A stretch of 64,000 nucleotides of DNA. It comes from Dysgonomonas hofstadii. GTDB taxonomy: Bacteria > Bacteroidota > Bacteroidia > Bacteroidales > Dysgonomonadaceae. This document shows positions 1-10,179 of the stretch, piece by piece (the first letter of the stretch is position 1; each line of letters begins with the position of its first letter). Location: NCBI RefSeq assembly GCF_014196915.1, contig NZ_JACIEP010000005.1, forward strand, positions 1 through 64,000, given 5' to 3'. Both the position numbers and the translations under genes were made by a program. The notes beneath the pieces were generated by a model. The model was not told the DNA's origin. It searched no databases and saw only the letters and a list, made by a program, of their open reading frames with translations.

Positions 1-51
1 GTTGCGCAGGAGTGCGTAAACAAACTATGCATGTACATACGGGGATATCCT

Positions 52-68
52 CTGCCTGCGACAGGCAG
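52..68. repeat. Short perfect hairpin, 7-bp arms
   Basis: CTGCCTG and CAGGCAG are separated by three bases, just downstream of the aspartyl-protease-like gene. There is no T-run after it on either strand, so it is a poor intrinsic terminator and may be a fragment of a dispersed palindromic repeat. Confidence 0.4.
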
Positions 69-101
69 GGGGACCCAAAGTTTTTAAAAATGAAATAAAC
101 T

Positions 102-1367
102 TTAGTCTTCTAATTGTTTTCTTGGTACTAAATGGATTTGCTTTCTTAATAAATCTATTGTGAAATTATAATTGCTGAAAAATTTTATTCCGATAGATCC
201 ATCCGGAGAGTCATTATCTTGTTTAGATACTCCTCCTTTCGATGCTTGCAAAGTTATAGGCATATTCTTTTGGCTTATTTCGTTATCCAGTTTAAACTCA
301 GAGGCCTTTCCATAGAAGACAGGACTTGAATATCCCATACTTACAGTAGTTGCTTCACCTTCGGGCTTAAATCCGGATAGGAGAAGTCTGTTTTTTCGTA
401 CATATTGTTCGAAAAGAATAAGGTAATAATTTGCACCTGTATCTATAATAAAGTTGCCGGTTATCTCCTTTTTCCCGGTAAGGTTCAACAAACTGGGAAC
501 GACAATGGACGAAGACGGTTTGCTTATCGGAAACGTTTTTCCGTTATCAGTATATCGATAGTTACCAAAGCTATATAAATAGATTTGATTTTCATCAAAG
601 TTTATATTTGTTATAAATCTTGATACGAGATTGAGACCAATAATACCGTCAAAGGAATCGATAGTTTCAAATATAGCAATATTTTGATTTTTTAATGATA
701 TAGAGTCTGATAAATGAATTGTATTTCCGCCAGATATATTTACCTGTATTTGAGTACCCACTACACTTGTATTTTGAGAGTGGCTTATACTTAAGGAAAG
801 AGAATCAGCCAGAGTTTTTCTTATAGCTATTCCATCTGCTCCTGTGTCGAGTAGAAACAATAATTCACGGGGATTATCATTAATTTTTATTTTAAGAATG
901 ATATATCCATTAAGGTGATTGAATGGTAAAATACCTAATAGCTTTGAGTCCTTAAAACGGGAATGTCCTGCGAAATGGTCAAAATAATCAATAAACAGTA
1001 TCATATTGTCTCTATTAATAGCGATGACACTTTCTTCAGTCTTCCCATTTTCTAAATTGAATTTTACGTTGACTAAAACCACGCTATCTTCTTGTACACG
1101 TAACTCGTTATTTGTAAGCTCAACAGATTCAAAATTATTATTCTTAATTATATGTTCCAGTATATACTTTGCTCTTGGCCAGTTTTCTGTACTTAAAGAG
1201 AAATCTGGATCTAAATTCTTCTTAATAGCTGTAATATCTTTATTTTTCAAGCCAATACTGAGCCTGTATAAATTGGCTTTTATACTGTCTTCCGATATCT
1301 GAGTGGAGCCGGATAGGACAGAAATAATAAACAAAACGAGGATAGATAAAATCTTCCGATAATTCAT
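102..1367 (-). CDS. Secreted protein with two retropepsin-like aspartyl protease domains
   Basis: The 421-residue protein starts with a hydrophobic signal peptide (about residues 1-22). A region of about 110 residues that could have an NTF2-like fold follows; that fold is a guess. Two retropepsin-type half-domains come next, each with an Asp-Thr-Gly-Ala motif: LLDTGADG in the middle of the protein and IIDTGANY in the last third. The C-terminal stretch IGIKFFSNYNFTIDL is the usual closing strand of Bacteroidota retropepsin-like proteins. Eukaryotic pepsins carry two lobes in one chain, while retropepsins dimerise; here one chain carries both motifs. Substrate is unknown. The gene lies 126 bp downstream of the SusCD operon on the same strand and could be read with it or alone. 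Confidence 0.75.
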   Translation of the reverse strand: MNYRKILSILVLFIISVLSGSTQISEDSIKANLYRLSIGLKNKDITAIKKNLDPDFSLSTENWPRAKYILEHIIKNNNFESVELTNNELRVQEDSVVLVNVKFNLENGKTEESVIAINRDNMILFIDYFDHFAGHSRFKDSKLLGILPFNHLNGYIILKIKINDNPRELLFLLDTGADGIAIRKTLADSLSLSISHSQNTSVVGTQIQVNISGGNTIHLSDSISLKNQNIAIFETIDSFDGIIGLNLVSRFITNINFDENQIYLYSFGNYRYTDNGKTFPISKPSSSIVVPSLLNLTGKKEITGNFIIDTGANYYLILFEQYVRKNRLLLSGFKPEGEATTVSMGYSSPVFYGKASEFKLDNEISQKNMPITLQASKGGVSKQDNDSPDGSIGIKFFSNYNFTIDLLRKQIHLVPRKQLED

Positions 1368-1493
1368 ACTATTAGGTTTATAAGTATTGGTAGTCTTCTG
1401 TGATAAGTATGGGAGGACGACAATTAATTGTTATATTCCTCCGGATACAAATCGCAGTATTTTAAAGATTTTTTTTTCTGATGTATTGATTCT

Positions 1494-2891
1494 CTATTTT
1501 GCTAAAGCGGAATCCAGTTGGGCTCTTATGTCTGTAGAGGATGGACGAAGAGCGTCGGCTGATATAAGTTTGCCATCTTTACCAACGAGTATAAAACGAG
1601 GAATTCCACTTATTTTATAAATTTCCATTAATTCTTTTTTTGCTCTGTCTCCAGCAAAAAGCTGAATACCTTTCAATTCTCTTTTCTGAATAAAATCTTT
1701 CCATTTCTGAATATCTTTACTCTCATCGGTACTAACACTCATGAAAACGATATCTTTACCATGGTATTCTTCTTCCAGCTTTTTTAGTGATGGTATTTCT
1801 TTTATGCATGGAGCACACCATGTTGCCCATACATCAATATATACTACTTTTCCTTTAAAATCCGATAATGCTATTTCTTTATTATCTGCATCAGGAAATT
1901 TGAAGTCTACAGCCATTTGCCCCTGAGCAAGTTTGGCTACATCTTTTATTTTATCATTCAGACGTTCCTTTTGATTATCAGTTATGAGGTGTTTTCCGTA
2001 TTTCTGCTCAAAATCGAGGAATTCCTCATATGTTCTCAAATATTGCGAATACATTAATATGAGTTCTCCTTGGACTTCATCATTCTTTATTTCGGGGAGA
2101 ACAACATCTAAAGCTTTCTTTACGTTTTTCAAATCCTTTATCTGCTCTTCAGTATACTTATCTGCAAGAATTCGGGGAGCCATCAGGTTGTAAGAGGTTA
2201 TCAGAGTCATTCCATAGGGGTATTTAAGTAAGGTTTGTCCTGATGTAATGTCAGATATGTCAATCTGATGATAATAATCAGGAAAGTCCTCATCTTGCGG
2301 ATGTGCAGAACGAGGAGTAGTAGTGAACATAAGAGCGTTGAGCAGCATATCGTACTTTCTGTAGTCTTTGAACAGTTCATTGAAAGTTGAATTGGCTGTA
2401 TATTCTACTTTATAATTATTCATGACCTCTAATTTTTCATCCAGCAACGGAAAGAAATCAACATAGGTACTGTGTTCCGAGACAAAATACAGCGATTTCC
2501 TTTCTATAGGCAGGATAAATTCATGCCATTTTTCCATTTCTCTATTTTCGGGTGTATTTTCTCCTATCAGTTTATAACTTTTTTCTCCTACTTCTACATT
2601 GAGCTGATCTCCAGGTTTGAAATAGAAGGTATAATTATCTGAAGCAGTTTTCGCACTGTTTCCAATGACATAAAAGCCGTCATTTGAAATATTGAAAGCA
2701 AATAGGAATTTATTATTACTATCAAGCTGAGAAGATGCCATTTCTTTTATTGTTCCGCTTTCTACTTTGAACAATTTGACTTCCTTCGCTCCTTTTCTCA
2801 GCCATGTTCCATTAATAATGGATATGTTGTTGGCAAAACCTCCTGTAAAGGAGGCTGCCAATAATATAGTTAATAAGATTATTTTTTTCAT
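1494..2891 (-). CDS. TlpA-like thioredoxin-domain protein, envelope thiol oxidoreductase
   Basis: The 465-residue protein has an N-terminal signal peptide (hydrophobic residues 4-20). A long N-terminal region resembles the DUF4369-type domain that often precedes AhpC/TSA-thioredoxin domains in Bacteroidota. The C-terminal ~140 residues form a TlpA/ResA-like fold with the active site WATWCAPC near residue 360 and the cis-proline segment SGIPRFILVG. By family it should reduce disulfides or act as a thiol-disulfide exchange protein outside the cytoplasm. It is the last gene of the SusC-SusD-DUF4843-PKD operon, 28 bp after the PKD-like gene. A thioredoxin-like protein at the end of such operons suggests cysteine-containing peptides as cargo, but that is inference. 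Confidence 0.85.
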   Translation of the reverse strand: MKKIILLTILLAASFTGGFANNISIINGTWLRKGAKEVKLFKVESGTIKEMASSQLDSNNKFLFAFNISNDGFYVIGNSAKTASDNYTFYFKPGDQLNVEVGEKSYKLIGENTPENREMEKWHEFILPIERKSLYFVSEHSTYVDFFPLLDEKLEVMNNYKVEYTANSTFNELFKDYRKYDMLLNALMFTTTPRSAHPQDEDFPDYYHQIDISDITSGQTLLKYPYGMTLITSYNLMAPRILADKYTEEQIKDLKNVKKALDVVLPEIKNDEVQGELILMYSQYLRTYEEFLDFEQKYGKHLITDNQKERLNDKIKDVAKLAQGQMAVDFKFPDADNKEIALSDFKGKVVYIDVWATWCAPCIKEIPSLKKLEEEYHGKDIVFMSVSTDESKDIQKWKDFIQKRELKGIQLFAGDRAKKELMEIYKISGIPRFILVGKDGKLISADALRPSSTDIRAQLDSALAK

Positions 2892-2919
2892 TTTTTTAGA
2901 GAGATATTATCTATTCGTA

Positions 2920-4542
2920 TTACTGATTACTTCTACTTTTCCATTCAATATCTACAATTTTACCAAATCCCGTCCATTCCATTTTTTCTTCGTTATATTC
3001 GTTAATATTTAGGTCTCCGTACAACGGGGTTACTTTCATTACTTCAAGTTTTCCACAGCTGTTGGCAGGTTTGGCAGGGTCATATGTTGCAATCATCAAG
3101 TCTTCGAGCCATTCGCTGCTGCTGCTTACGTTACGTGAATTTCCCAGAAACTTCATAGTGGTTATAATATTATTATCGGGAGCAGTATATACAACTTTGT
3201 TATCGCCATCGTTGATATTGTATACATATACCTTATTGTCAGTCCTGTAATACAGGAAAGGATTTAAATTACCTGTTTTGCTAATATTCTGTCCCATGGC
3301 AAATTCCCTAATGTTTTCAGAATCTACTAATGGGATTTTTGCATACATGGTTTGTTTTATTGTATTACCAAATTCAAAAGATCCAATAAATAACTCTTCT
3401 GTTACAGGATCTTTCAGTATACAGTAAATTTTAGGCATAGATACTGAGGCTTCAGTTTCTCTGCAAAATAGATATAATAAGTCTTTTCCTGTATTATTCA
3501 TCTTGAATTCCAATTCGTTAAATGTTTGCTCCAACGAAGTGGAAAAATAGGATGAATATTTAATAAAACTGCCTCTTTGGTATATAAAACTTTTATTGTC
3601 AGTATCGTACATTACAATTCCGCCATAGGAAGAAGTAGGGGTGACAGCCCCAATCATAGGACTTACATTTATATATTTACTGTCGACAGTTGTATTAACA
3701 TAAATGCCTACAGTCCAATATGTGCTGTAGGTATAATTATACAGATACACATTATTGCTATTATCAATAAGATATCCTCCTTCAGCGATTCTCATGGCAA
3801 TGAAATCATCCGAAGGGTTTCCGATAAATACATAATTAAGATTGTATAACGGATCATAGGTGAAATTACCCGGATGCAGGCGATAAGCCCCCGTATTAGT
3901 TAATATAGTAACAGCGTATCTGCCATCTTCTACTGTCGCTCCCATTTTAGGCGAATTATTATCACTGTAGCAGGAGAGACTCAAGGGTTTACCAAAGTCC
4001 GGGTATTCAGAATTTATGATAGATAAGACATCGAGCTTAAGGGTTAATTCATTATTAAAATAACTGATAAAATCTACTCTTGCCTTATCATTTACATCGC
4101 TTAGGACAAGTATTCCGGAAGCAATTTCGTCAGAAATTGATATTTTAAAATTTTTGGACACCCATTCTATTCCGGTGGATGTATCTGTTATTTTATAGTA
4201 AGCGGTATAAGACCCCCCTGGCAGTTGGAGCCATACATCTTCCAAATATTTATCATTGGAAAAGGTATAGTTGTAGTAGAGCTTTTTGTCTATCTGGATA
4301 CTCAGGAATATCCATTGGTACTTATAGTTTGCTTCGTTTCCTTGTATCGAAGATTTCAGGATGGGCTTAATAGTAAGCAGTTCTTCCATCCTTAACGAAT
4401 ACTCTTCTTCTATACCTTCTATTTCTATTTCATTGATGTCATTATAATCGTAATTTCCTTTGTCGTCGTAGCATGATATACAAAAAGATATGCTAAATAC
4501 AACGCATAAAATATACTTAATAAAATTATATTTCTGATTCAT
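2920..4542 (-). CDS. PKD-like family surface lipoprotein of the SusCD operon
   Basis: The 540-residue protein has a lipoprotein signal ending FCISC, with the acylated cysteine at residue 24, followed by an Asp/Asn-rich stretch as in surface-exported lipoproteins of this phylum. The following segment (residues about 30-130, with YKYQWIF) matches the PKD-like family found next to SusCD pairs; the rest, rich in aromatic residues, looks like a beta-propeller or beta-sandwich ligand-binding region. It lies 20 bp after the DUF4843 gene and 28 bp before the TlpA-like gene. From the family, it probably sits on the SusCD complex at the cell surface. In Bacteroides thetaiotaomicron a comparable four-protein complex (BT2261-BT2264) was found with peptide bound; that parallel is from memory. 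Confidence 0.75.
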   Translation of the reverse strand: MNQKYNFIKYILCVVFSISFCISCYDDKGNYDYNDINEIEIEGIEEEYSLRMEELLTIKPILKSSIQGNEANYKYQWIFLSIQIDKKLYYNYTFSNDKYLEDVWLQLPGGSYTAYYKITDTSTGIEWVSKNFKISISDEIASGILVLSDVNDKARVDFISYFNNELTLKLDVLSIINSEYPDFGKPLSLSCYSDNNSPKMGATVEDGRYAVTILTNTGAYRLHPGNFTYDPLYNLNYVFIGNPSDDFIAMRIAEGGYLIDNSNNVYLYNYTYSTYWTVGIYVNTTVDSKYINVSPMIGAVTPTSSYGGIVMYDTDNKSFIYQRGSFIKYSSYFSTSLEQTFNELEFKMNNTGKDLLYLFCRETEASVSMPKIYCILKDPVTEELFIGSFEFGNTIKQTMYAKIPLVDSENIREFAMGQNISKTGNLNPFLYYRTDNKVYVYNINDGDNKVVYTAPDNNIITTMKFLGNSRNVSSSSEWLEDLMIATYDPAKPANSCGKLEVMKVTPLYGDLNINEYNEEKMEWTGFGKIVDIEWKSRSNQ

Positions 4543-4562
4543 GATTTTTATCTTTTTATTAG

Positions 4563-5411
4563 TTATGCATATAGTCCGGCTGACATTTCTTCGCCATTTT
4601 CTTCATAGATTGTATTTCCTGCTGCTTTTTGCTCGGCAAGGTATTTTTTCAAAAGCCCTCCCCATGCTGTGACTTGTGCTATGGTAGGTCCTTCGGCTGT
4701 GGAGGCGACATAGAATATTTCTATATCGAGATTTACAAGTTCTTTTAATAAGAATACCTTTTTAGCAGAAAAGGTTCCGAGATAATAAGCCCAGTTGTTC
4801 CACAAAAGAGGTAGGGTCAGAAAGTCGGATACTGTTACCCTAAAGTCTATAGTGCTGGCCTTGAGCGTGTCAGTTGCGCTCCGCAACACTTCCTTATAGT
4901 TTGTATAAAAATCGTTACCGGGAACCAAAGTGAGGTCAATTGTTTTCGTTTCTTCGGTATACTTTTCACGATACAACTCTATCACTATAGCACCAACCTC
5001 TTTATTAGCCGGAATTTTGGCTTCCAATATTTTGAAATCGGAATTTTCGACAGCTGTCGATGTCGATGCTAGTTTGTAACTTATTGTCCTGTCATAATCG
5101 GCCAGATTACCCATTATACTAACAGGTACGTATGTCGTATCTATAGGTAATAATCCCTTTTCTAAATATCCATAAGATAAGCTGATGCTATCCATTGGCA
5201 CTGTTATATACCATTGTTTACTATAATATACATCATTGAAAGTGTATGAAAAATTAAAATGATTATCGGATTCGCGCCGATTTTGCAAAGAAAAATAGAT
5301 ATTGGTTTCTCCCTCAAAGAGATCTAATTTGTCTTCCTTGCAAGAAGAGAAAATTGCTATGGCCGTAATAAGCAGGACGGCAGGTTTTATATTTAATATA
5401 CTCTTTTTCAT
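4563..5411 (-). CDS. DUF4843 surface lipoprotein of the SusCD operon
   Basis: The 282-residue protein has a lipobox IFSSC with the modified cysteine at residue 24 and acidic residues right after it (KEDKLDLFEG), which fits export to the outer surface. The body, with NIYFSLQNR near the start and YREKYTEETKTIDLTLVPG in the middle, matches the DUF4843 family that regularly follows SusD genes. It sits 21 bp after susD-like and 20 bp before the PKD-like gene, so it is surely co-transcribed. Family members are accessory subunits of SusCD importers; direct biochemical function is not known. Confidence 0.8.
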   Translation of the reverse strand: MKKSILNIKPAVLLITAIAIFSSCKEDKLDLFEGETNIYFSLQNRRESDNHFNFSYTFNDVYYSKQWYITVPMDSISLSYGYLEKGLLPIDTTYVPVSIMGNLADYDRTISYKLASTSTAVENSDFKILEAKIPANKEVGAIVIELYREKYTEETKTIDLTLVPGNDFYTNYKEVLRSATDTLKASTIDFRVTVSDFLTLPLLWNNWAYYLGTFSAKKVFLLKELVNLDIEIFYVASTAEGPTIAQVTAWGGLLKKYLAEQKAAGNTIYEENGEEMSAGLYA

Positions 5412-5432
5412 GTTTTTGTTGATTCATTGTTT

Positions 5433-6935
5433 TTAATTATCTATTTCTACCTGAGGTATAGGAAGTACATATTTAGTAGCATCCATCGTGACATTACTAG
5501 TGCCACTGGTTAGATTTCCACTACGGATTGTTTTTTGATTCCGTCTTTTATAGTAGAAAAATAGTTGGCCTTCGCCCTGGAATTCCCTCATATTTTCTAA
5601 CAATAATTCTGTAGTTACATTCACAGAAGTTTTGGCTTCTGATACTTTTTTCAGTCCTCTGTTTACCCGTACCTGGTCGATATATTCTATATCATTTTGA
5701 ACTTCTGCAATGATATAATACAATTCTGTTTTGCGTATAAGAGGTTGATAATTCCAATTGTTGGTGGTAATTGTCGTTTTGGCAAATTTATAAGATGTCA
5801 TATAAGTAGCATCGATACTATAATTAGCCCAATTCAGCGCTCTGTAGTCTGTACTTGTTGATAGTTGCCCTGAAGAACTAACATCGAAAGCATAGTTTAC
5901 ATTTGTCTGTGTAGAACCGGTAAAGACTGAAGAGCCTAGCCCAGGCGAGAAATTATTGTCCCAGACCGAGTACATATAAGGCGAATGTATTCCAAACAAT
6001 ACTTCGGGTGAAGCGATACGATCTTCTTTATTTGTGAGAGCTACTTGTGCCCTTGTAACCCATGGGAAATGCTCCGACAACTTTGAGTCATTCAATAGTG
6101 CCAGTGCCAATGCCAGTGCTGCTGCTTTATCTTCCCTGTATAGTAGCGCTCTCGCTTTGAATGTAGAGACAGCGTAATAATTCATCCGTCGGTTGCGGAA
6201 ACGATAAAATTCATTGATTTCCAGTTGTGAGACGGACAAACTGTCCTCGCTTGCATATACCATTGCACCTTCTGTTATTACCGGATCATTTTTTAGATAT
6301 TCGAGAGATGTTTCGATGTCGGTAAATATCTTGTCCATGATTGTATTTGCAGTTTCTCTTGGCTGTGTTTCTGTTATCGGCTCATTGTAATATGGTATAG
6401 ATAACGCGGTAGAGTCGGTCACATACACAGGGCCAAAGAGCCTGAGCATGTCGAAGTGTATAAATGCTCTTAATCCATGTGCTTCTCCCAGCATAATTTC
6501 TTTTCGGCTTTGAGGTATAATTCCTTCTGTCGCATTGAGTTTTTTTATGAAATAATTAATGTTAAGAATTGTACTGTAGGCTTCTGTCCATATTTCAAGG
6601 AGATTATTTGTAACTACCTGATCTGAATAAGCGTAAGAATTCATATAATACCTTAGCTTATTGCTCGATGAAGTATTTGCGGGAACAGCATATCTTTGAG
6701 CTAGTATTTCTACAGCCCTATTGGTCAAGTCTTGTCCGTAAAGAGGCGTGTTTGCCATTTTTAGATAAATTCCGTTCAGCGCAATTTGAGTATTGTTTTC
6801 GGTTGCATATACCCAATCTTCAAGGGTTGAATCAACCGGGTCAACTTTTAACCAGTCACTGCATCCGACAATAGATAATGTTATGGCAACTCCTAACATT
6901 GTTTTTTTTATCATATTTACATATTTCATATGCAT
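5433..6935 (-). CDS. RagB/SusD family nutrient-binding lipoprotein
   Basis: The 500-residue protein carries a lipoprotein signal (SIVGC, cysteine at residue 25 of the longest frame). Met3 or Met8 are equally good starts and leave the signal intact. The start of the mature protein, with LKVDPVDSTLEDW, and the helix-rich first half with LGEAHGLRAFIHFDMLRLFGP are classic SusD signatures; the C-terminus has the usual KYVLPIPQVEI end. SusD proteins form the hinged lid over the SusC pore and capture ligand. It lies 40 bp after the susC gene. Size and order fit a complete, intact pair. Confidence 0.92.
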   Translation of the reverse strand: MHMKYVNMIKKTMLGVAITLSIVGCSDWLKVDPVDSTLEDWVYATENNTQIALNGIYLKMANTPLYGQDLTNRAVEILAQRYAVPANTSSSNKLRYYMNSYAYSDQVVTNNLLEIWTEAYSTILNINYFIKKLNATEGIIPQSRKEIMLGEAHGLRAFIHFDMLRLFGPVYVTDSTALSIPYYNEPITETQPRETANTIMDKIFTDIETSLEYLKNDPVITEGAMVYASEDSLSVSQLEINEFYRFRNRRMNYYAVSTFKARALLYREDKAAALALALALLNDSKLSEHFPWVTRAQVALTNKEDRIASPEVLFGIHSPYMYSVWDNNFSPGLGSSVFTGSTQTNVNYAFDVSSSGQLSTSTDYRALNWANYSIDATYMTSYKFAKTTITTNNWNYQPLIRKTELYYIIAEVQNDIEYIDQVRVNRGLKKVSEAKTSVNVTTELLLENMREFQGEGQLFFYYKRRNQKTIRSGNLTSGTSNVTMDATKYVLPIPQVEIDN

Positions 6936-6975
6936 ATTTTTTATTTTAAAATTTAATTCAATTACGTATCACTCA

Positions 6976-9900
6976 TTAAAATGAAAGGTTTACACCCAGA
7001 GCAACACTTCGGGCGAATGGATATTGAGTAGATCTTTCGGTTTTGGATGTCTCCAGCCTGAATATATCATTCAGGTATCCGGTTACAGATAGAGTACTGA
7101 TACCCAAATTTTGTTTTACCCATTCATTGTTTATAATATCATATTTACAGCTGATAGATTCGGCTCTCAGATAGTTGTTTTTTTGTATAAAACGGGAAGT
7201 TCTTGGTGAGGTACTGCTTACAATTGATATTCCTTTGTATTCTGCTATATCACCCGGATTCTTCCATCGGTCATATAATGCCCGTTTGTCCTGATTCTTT
7301 TCTAATTGAGATTTCGTTATATTCTCTACTTTGTTGTATAATACGTTATTATATATATCAGAGCCAAAACTGTAAGAGAAAGCCATGCCAATTTCAAAAT
7401 TTTTGTAACGGAAAGAAGTAGAGATCACACCTCGCAGGTCAGGTCTGGTACTACCGACAGCGACCATATCGTCTGCATCGTAATCGAATGTCAGGCTACC
7501 ATCTTTTTTTATATATATTTCTTGTCCGGTAGCGGGATCGATTCCATACGAACGTACAGCCCAAATATCATCGTCACTATAACCATCAACATATTGTCTC
7601 ATTGTATTACTCTGCTGTTGTTTTAAATTATAAGAATCTATTGCGTTGCCGAATCCTCTGTATGTTTTTTTATTATGAATACCCGAAAAAGACAGCGACC
7701 AAAGTATACGGTCTTTCAAATTATATATAGGGAATACTGTAGCTCTAAATTCCACACCTTCATTTATTTGATAGCCTAAATCCATTGGATATGAGCTTAT
7801 TCCTGTCGATGGTACCAGAGGTACAGGTATAATATTAGGGTCATTCTTTTTACGGAAATAATCAAATGTCAAGGATGTGCGCCCATTTAAAATTCTAAAA
7901 TCGATCCCCGCATCAAAATCTTTTGAGATAGCCCAAGGTAAATCAGGATTGCCTACATTACTGAGATAAGCGCCTTGCCCGAATATATTACTGTCGATAA
8001 AGTATGTATAAACAGATTTTGAATAGGTCGTACCCGAATTTTGGCTTCCGGATGTACCTATTGTGGCTCTTATTTTAAGAATATCTATCCAGTATTGATC
8101 CTTCATGAAAGATTCTTGATTGATATTCCAACCTATTCCGGCAGACCAGAAAGACTTGTATAATTTATTAGAGCCAAATGAAGATGTTCCGTCTACACTT
8201 AAAGAGAAGTTGAAGAGATATCTTTTATCAAAATCATAGGTCAAAGCCCCAACAAGACCGACAGATCTTTTTTCATCTTCGAGATAGCCCGGTTTAGACT
8301 CTTGTTTGTAGCTATAGGCAAGGTTAGGAGTGCCTTGGCTGCCATATGGAAACCCGACAGCAGTGACACTTACGTAGTTTGTTTTACTCATTTCCATCTG
8401 TGCTCTGGCATTTATTGTGATCGAGTGCTTGTCTATAACTTTTGCATATGCTCCATCGATGCGCCCTTTATAAACCATTTGATTGAGGTCTTTATGAAAA
8501 TATTCCCCCTTCTCATACATTGTTAGATCGTTATATTTTGTGTTTTCAGGAGGTGAGAACTGAGTTGTCTTGCTGTTTGTCCTTATCAGATCCAATCCGG
8601 CCTTGAATCGCAATTCATCAGTAGGCATGTATTGTATTTGGAAACTATTGGAGATAGTAATGTCACTTCGTTCGTCTTTGCTATTCAATAATGCATTATA
8701 TAGCGGATTAGGAATGTTATCTACAATTGGAGAACTTAGATCTGCGTATCCCAGTCCGGTTCTGTATTGAAGGTATTTTTCTACTGTTCCATCTTCATTT
8801 CTCATTCTGAAATAAGGACTTGTGTTTACCCATGTGGAAAAATCTCCATATGGACTATTAGTCGCTTTATATCCAGTAATATCAAGGTCGTTTGATACGA
8901 TAAATTTTTGATTACGATATACCATGCTTATATTTCCAGCCCATGTTTCACGTCCGGATCCTTTCATTACGCCCTGGTTATTCTTATATTTTGCTCCTCC
9001 ATCGATTGTTAAGAACTCATTACCTCCCGATACCCTTACTGAATGTCCATGAGTGAAGCCTGTTTGTACAGGCTGGCTTAGCCAATATGTATCCACGCCA
9101 CGTTGTATGTCTGCTAATCTGTAATTGTATAGCTCCATTAGGGCTTTTTGGGAGGCGGCACTTGAAGTGTTTGTATACTTTCCAGCCAACCTTTCGAATT
9201 CAAGTTTTTCGCTAGCATTCATCATGTTATATCCTGAAAGGTCAGTCATATCTATCTGAAAATCTCCGCTATAGTATACTTTTAGTTCTCCTGGCTTCGG
9301 TTTTATTGTTTCTACAACAATAACACCATTTGCTCCCTTAGAACCATATATCGCAGTAGAACCAGCATCTCTAAGGATAGTTATAGACTCTACTCTATTT
9401 ATATCAAGGTCGTTTATACGACTAATGGATACTTCAACCCCATTCAAAACAAATAACGGCTGATTAGGATCATTACCAAACTCATCAATTGTAGCATTCA
9501 GAACAGAGCCTCCTTGTCCCCTCATTTCTATAGTAGGCATGGAGTTAGGGTCGGAACCTCTGAGGCTATTGTCCAGAATCACAAAAGACGGGTCTAATAC
9601 TTTTAGACTTTTCAGTACATTCTGGTTACTTATGTTTCTGAGTTCCTGACCTGTATATGTTGATACTGAACCTGTAAAGCTAACCCTGTCTCGCTGAAAC
9701 ATACCTGTTTCTACAACGACTTCTTTCAATTGGTTGTCGGCAGGATATAGTTTTACATTATAGTTCGTCACCCCATCTTTTAGGCGAACTTCTTCTTCTT
9801 TCATTCCTATGAATGAGAAAATTAAAGTTTCACCTGGTTTGGTGACCGTGAATAAATATTTACCATCGGCACCAGAGAAATTAGCTACTTTTTTGTCTGA

Positions 9901-10179
9901 TTTTAAGGAGATAGTAACTCCAGGTAGAGGCTCTCCACGTTCGTCAGTTATTAATCCTGTGATTTTAATAGGATCGGCTGCTACTTTTGTTTCATTTATA
10001 ATTACTTTTTCAGCCGCTTTGTTCATTTCTAAAGCAGATAGTGTTTGTCGCGGATAACTATTTCCTGCATATAAGAAAAATATGCTCCAGAAACATAGAA
10101 ATGTAGTGATTTTCATAATTTTAAAGATACGATTGTTATTCCCTCGCGAGAGATAATGGGGATTACTCTTTTGTTTCAT
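6976..10179 (-). CDS. SusC/RagA family TonB-linked outer membrane transporter
   Basis: The 1067-residue protein begins with a charged stretch of ~22 residues before the hydrophobic signal segment MKITTFLCFWSIFFLYAG, a long n-region often seen in this family; the inner Met is an alternative start. Domains in order: a carboxypeptidase-regulatory-like beta-sandwich (about 72-155, GEPLPGVTISLK), plug (about 165-295, ending in the SusC signature GANGVIVVET), then a 22-strand barrel to the C-terminal LGVNLSF. There is no complete STN domain, so direct sigma/anti-sigma signalling through this protein is unlikely. No anti-sigma factor, hybrid sensor or glycosidase gene adjoins it, so it does not look like a polysaccharide locus; peptides or another oligomer are more likely cargo. 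It is the first gene of the operon. Confidence 0.93.
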   Translation of the reverse strand: MKQKSNPHYLSRGNNNRIFKIMKITTFLCFWSIFFLYAGNSYPRQTLSALEMNKAAEKVIINETKVAADPIKITGLITDERGEPLPGVTISLKSDKKVANFSGADGKYLFTVTKPGETLIFSFIGMKEEEVRLKDGVTNYNVKLYPADNQLKEVVVETGMFQRDRVSFTGSVSTYTGQELRNISNQNVLKSLKVLDPSFVILDNSLRGSDPNSMPTIEMRGQGGSVLNATIDEFGNDPNQPLFVLNGVEVSISRINDLDINRVESITILRDAGSTAIYGSKGANGVIVVETIKPKPGELKVYYSGDFQIDMTDLSGYNMMNASEKLEFERLAGKYTNTSSAASQKALMELYNYRLADIQRGVDTYWLSQPVQTGFTHGHSVRVSGGNEFLTIDGGAKYKNNQGVMKGSGRETWAGNISMVYRNQKFIVSNDLDITGYKATNSPYGDFSTWVNTSPYFRMRNEDGTVEKYLQYRTGLGYADLSSPIVDNIPNPLYNALLNSKDERSDITISNSFQIQYMPTDELRFKAGLDLIRTNSKTTQFSPPENTKYNDLTMYEKGEYFHKDLNQMVYKGRIDGAYAKVIDKHSITINARAQMEMSKTNYVSVTAVGFPYGSQGTPNLAYSYKQESKPGYLEDEKRSVGLVGALTYDFDKRYLFNFSLSVDGTSSFGSNKLYKSFWSAGIGWNINQESFMKDQYWIDILKIRATIGTSGSQNSGTTYSKSVYTYFIDSNIFGQGAYLSNVGNPDLPWAISKDFDAGIDFRILNGRTSLTFDYFRKKNDPNIIPVPLVPSTGISSYPMDLGYQINEGVEFRATVFPIYNLKDRILWSLSFSGIHNKKTYRGFGNAIDSYNLKQQQSNTMRQYVDGYSDDDIWAVRSYGIDPATGQEIYIKKDGSLTFDYDADDMVAVGSTRPDLRGVISTSFRYKNFEIGMAFSYSFGSDIYNNVLYNKVENITKSQLEKNQDKRALYDRWKNPGDIAEYKGISIVSSTSPRTSRFIQKNNYLRAESISCKYDIINNEWVKQNLGISTLSVTGYLNDIFRLETSKTERSTQYPFARSVALGVNLSF

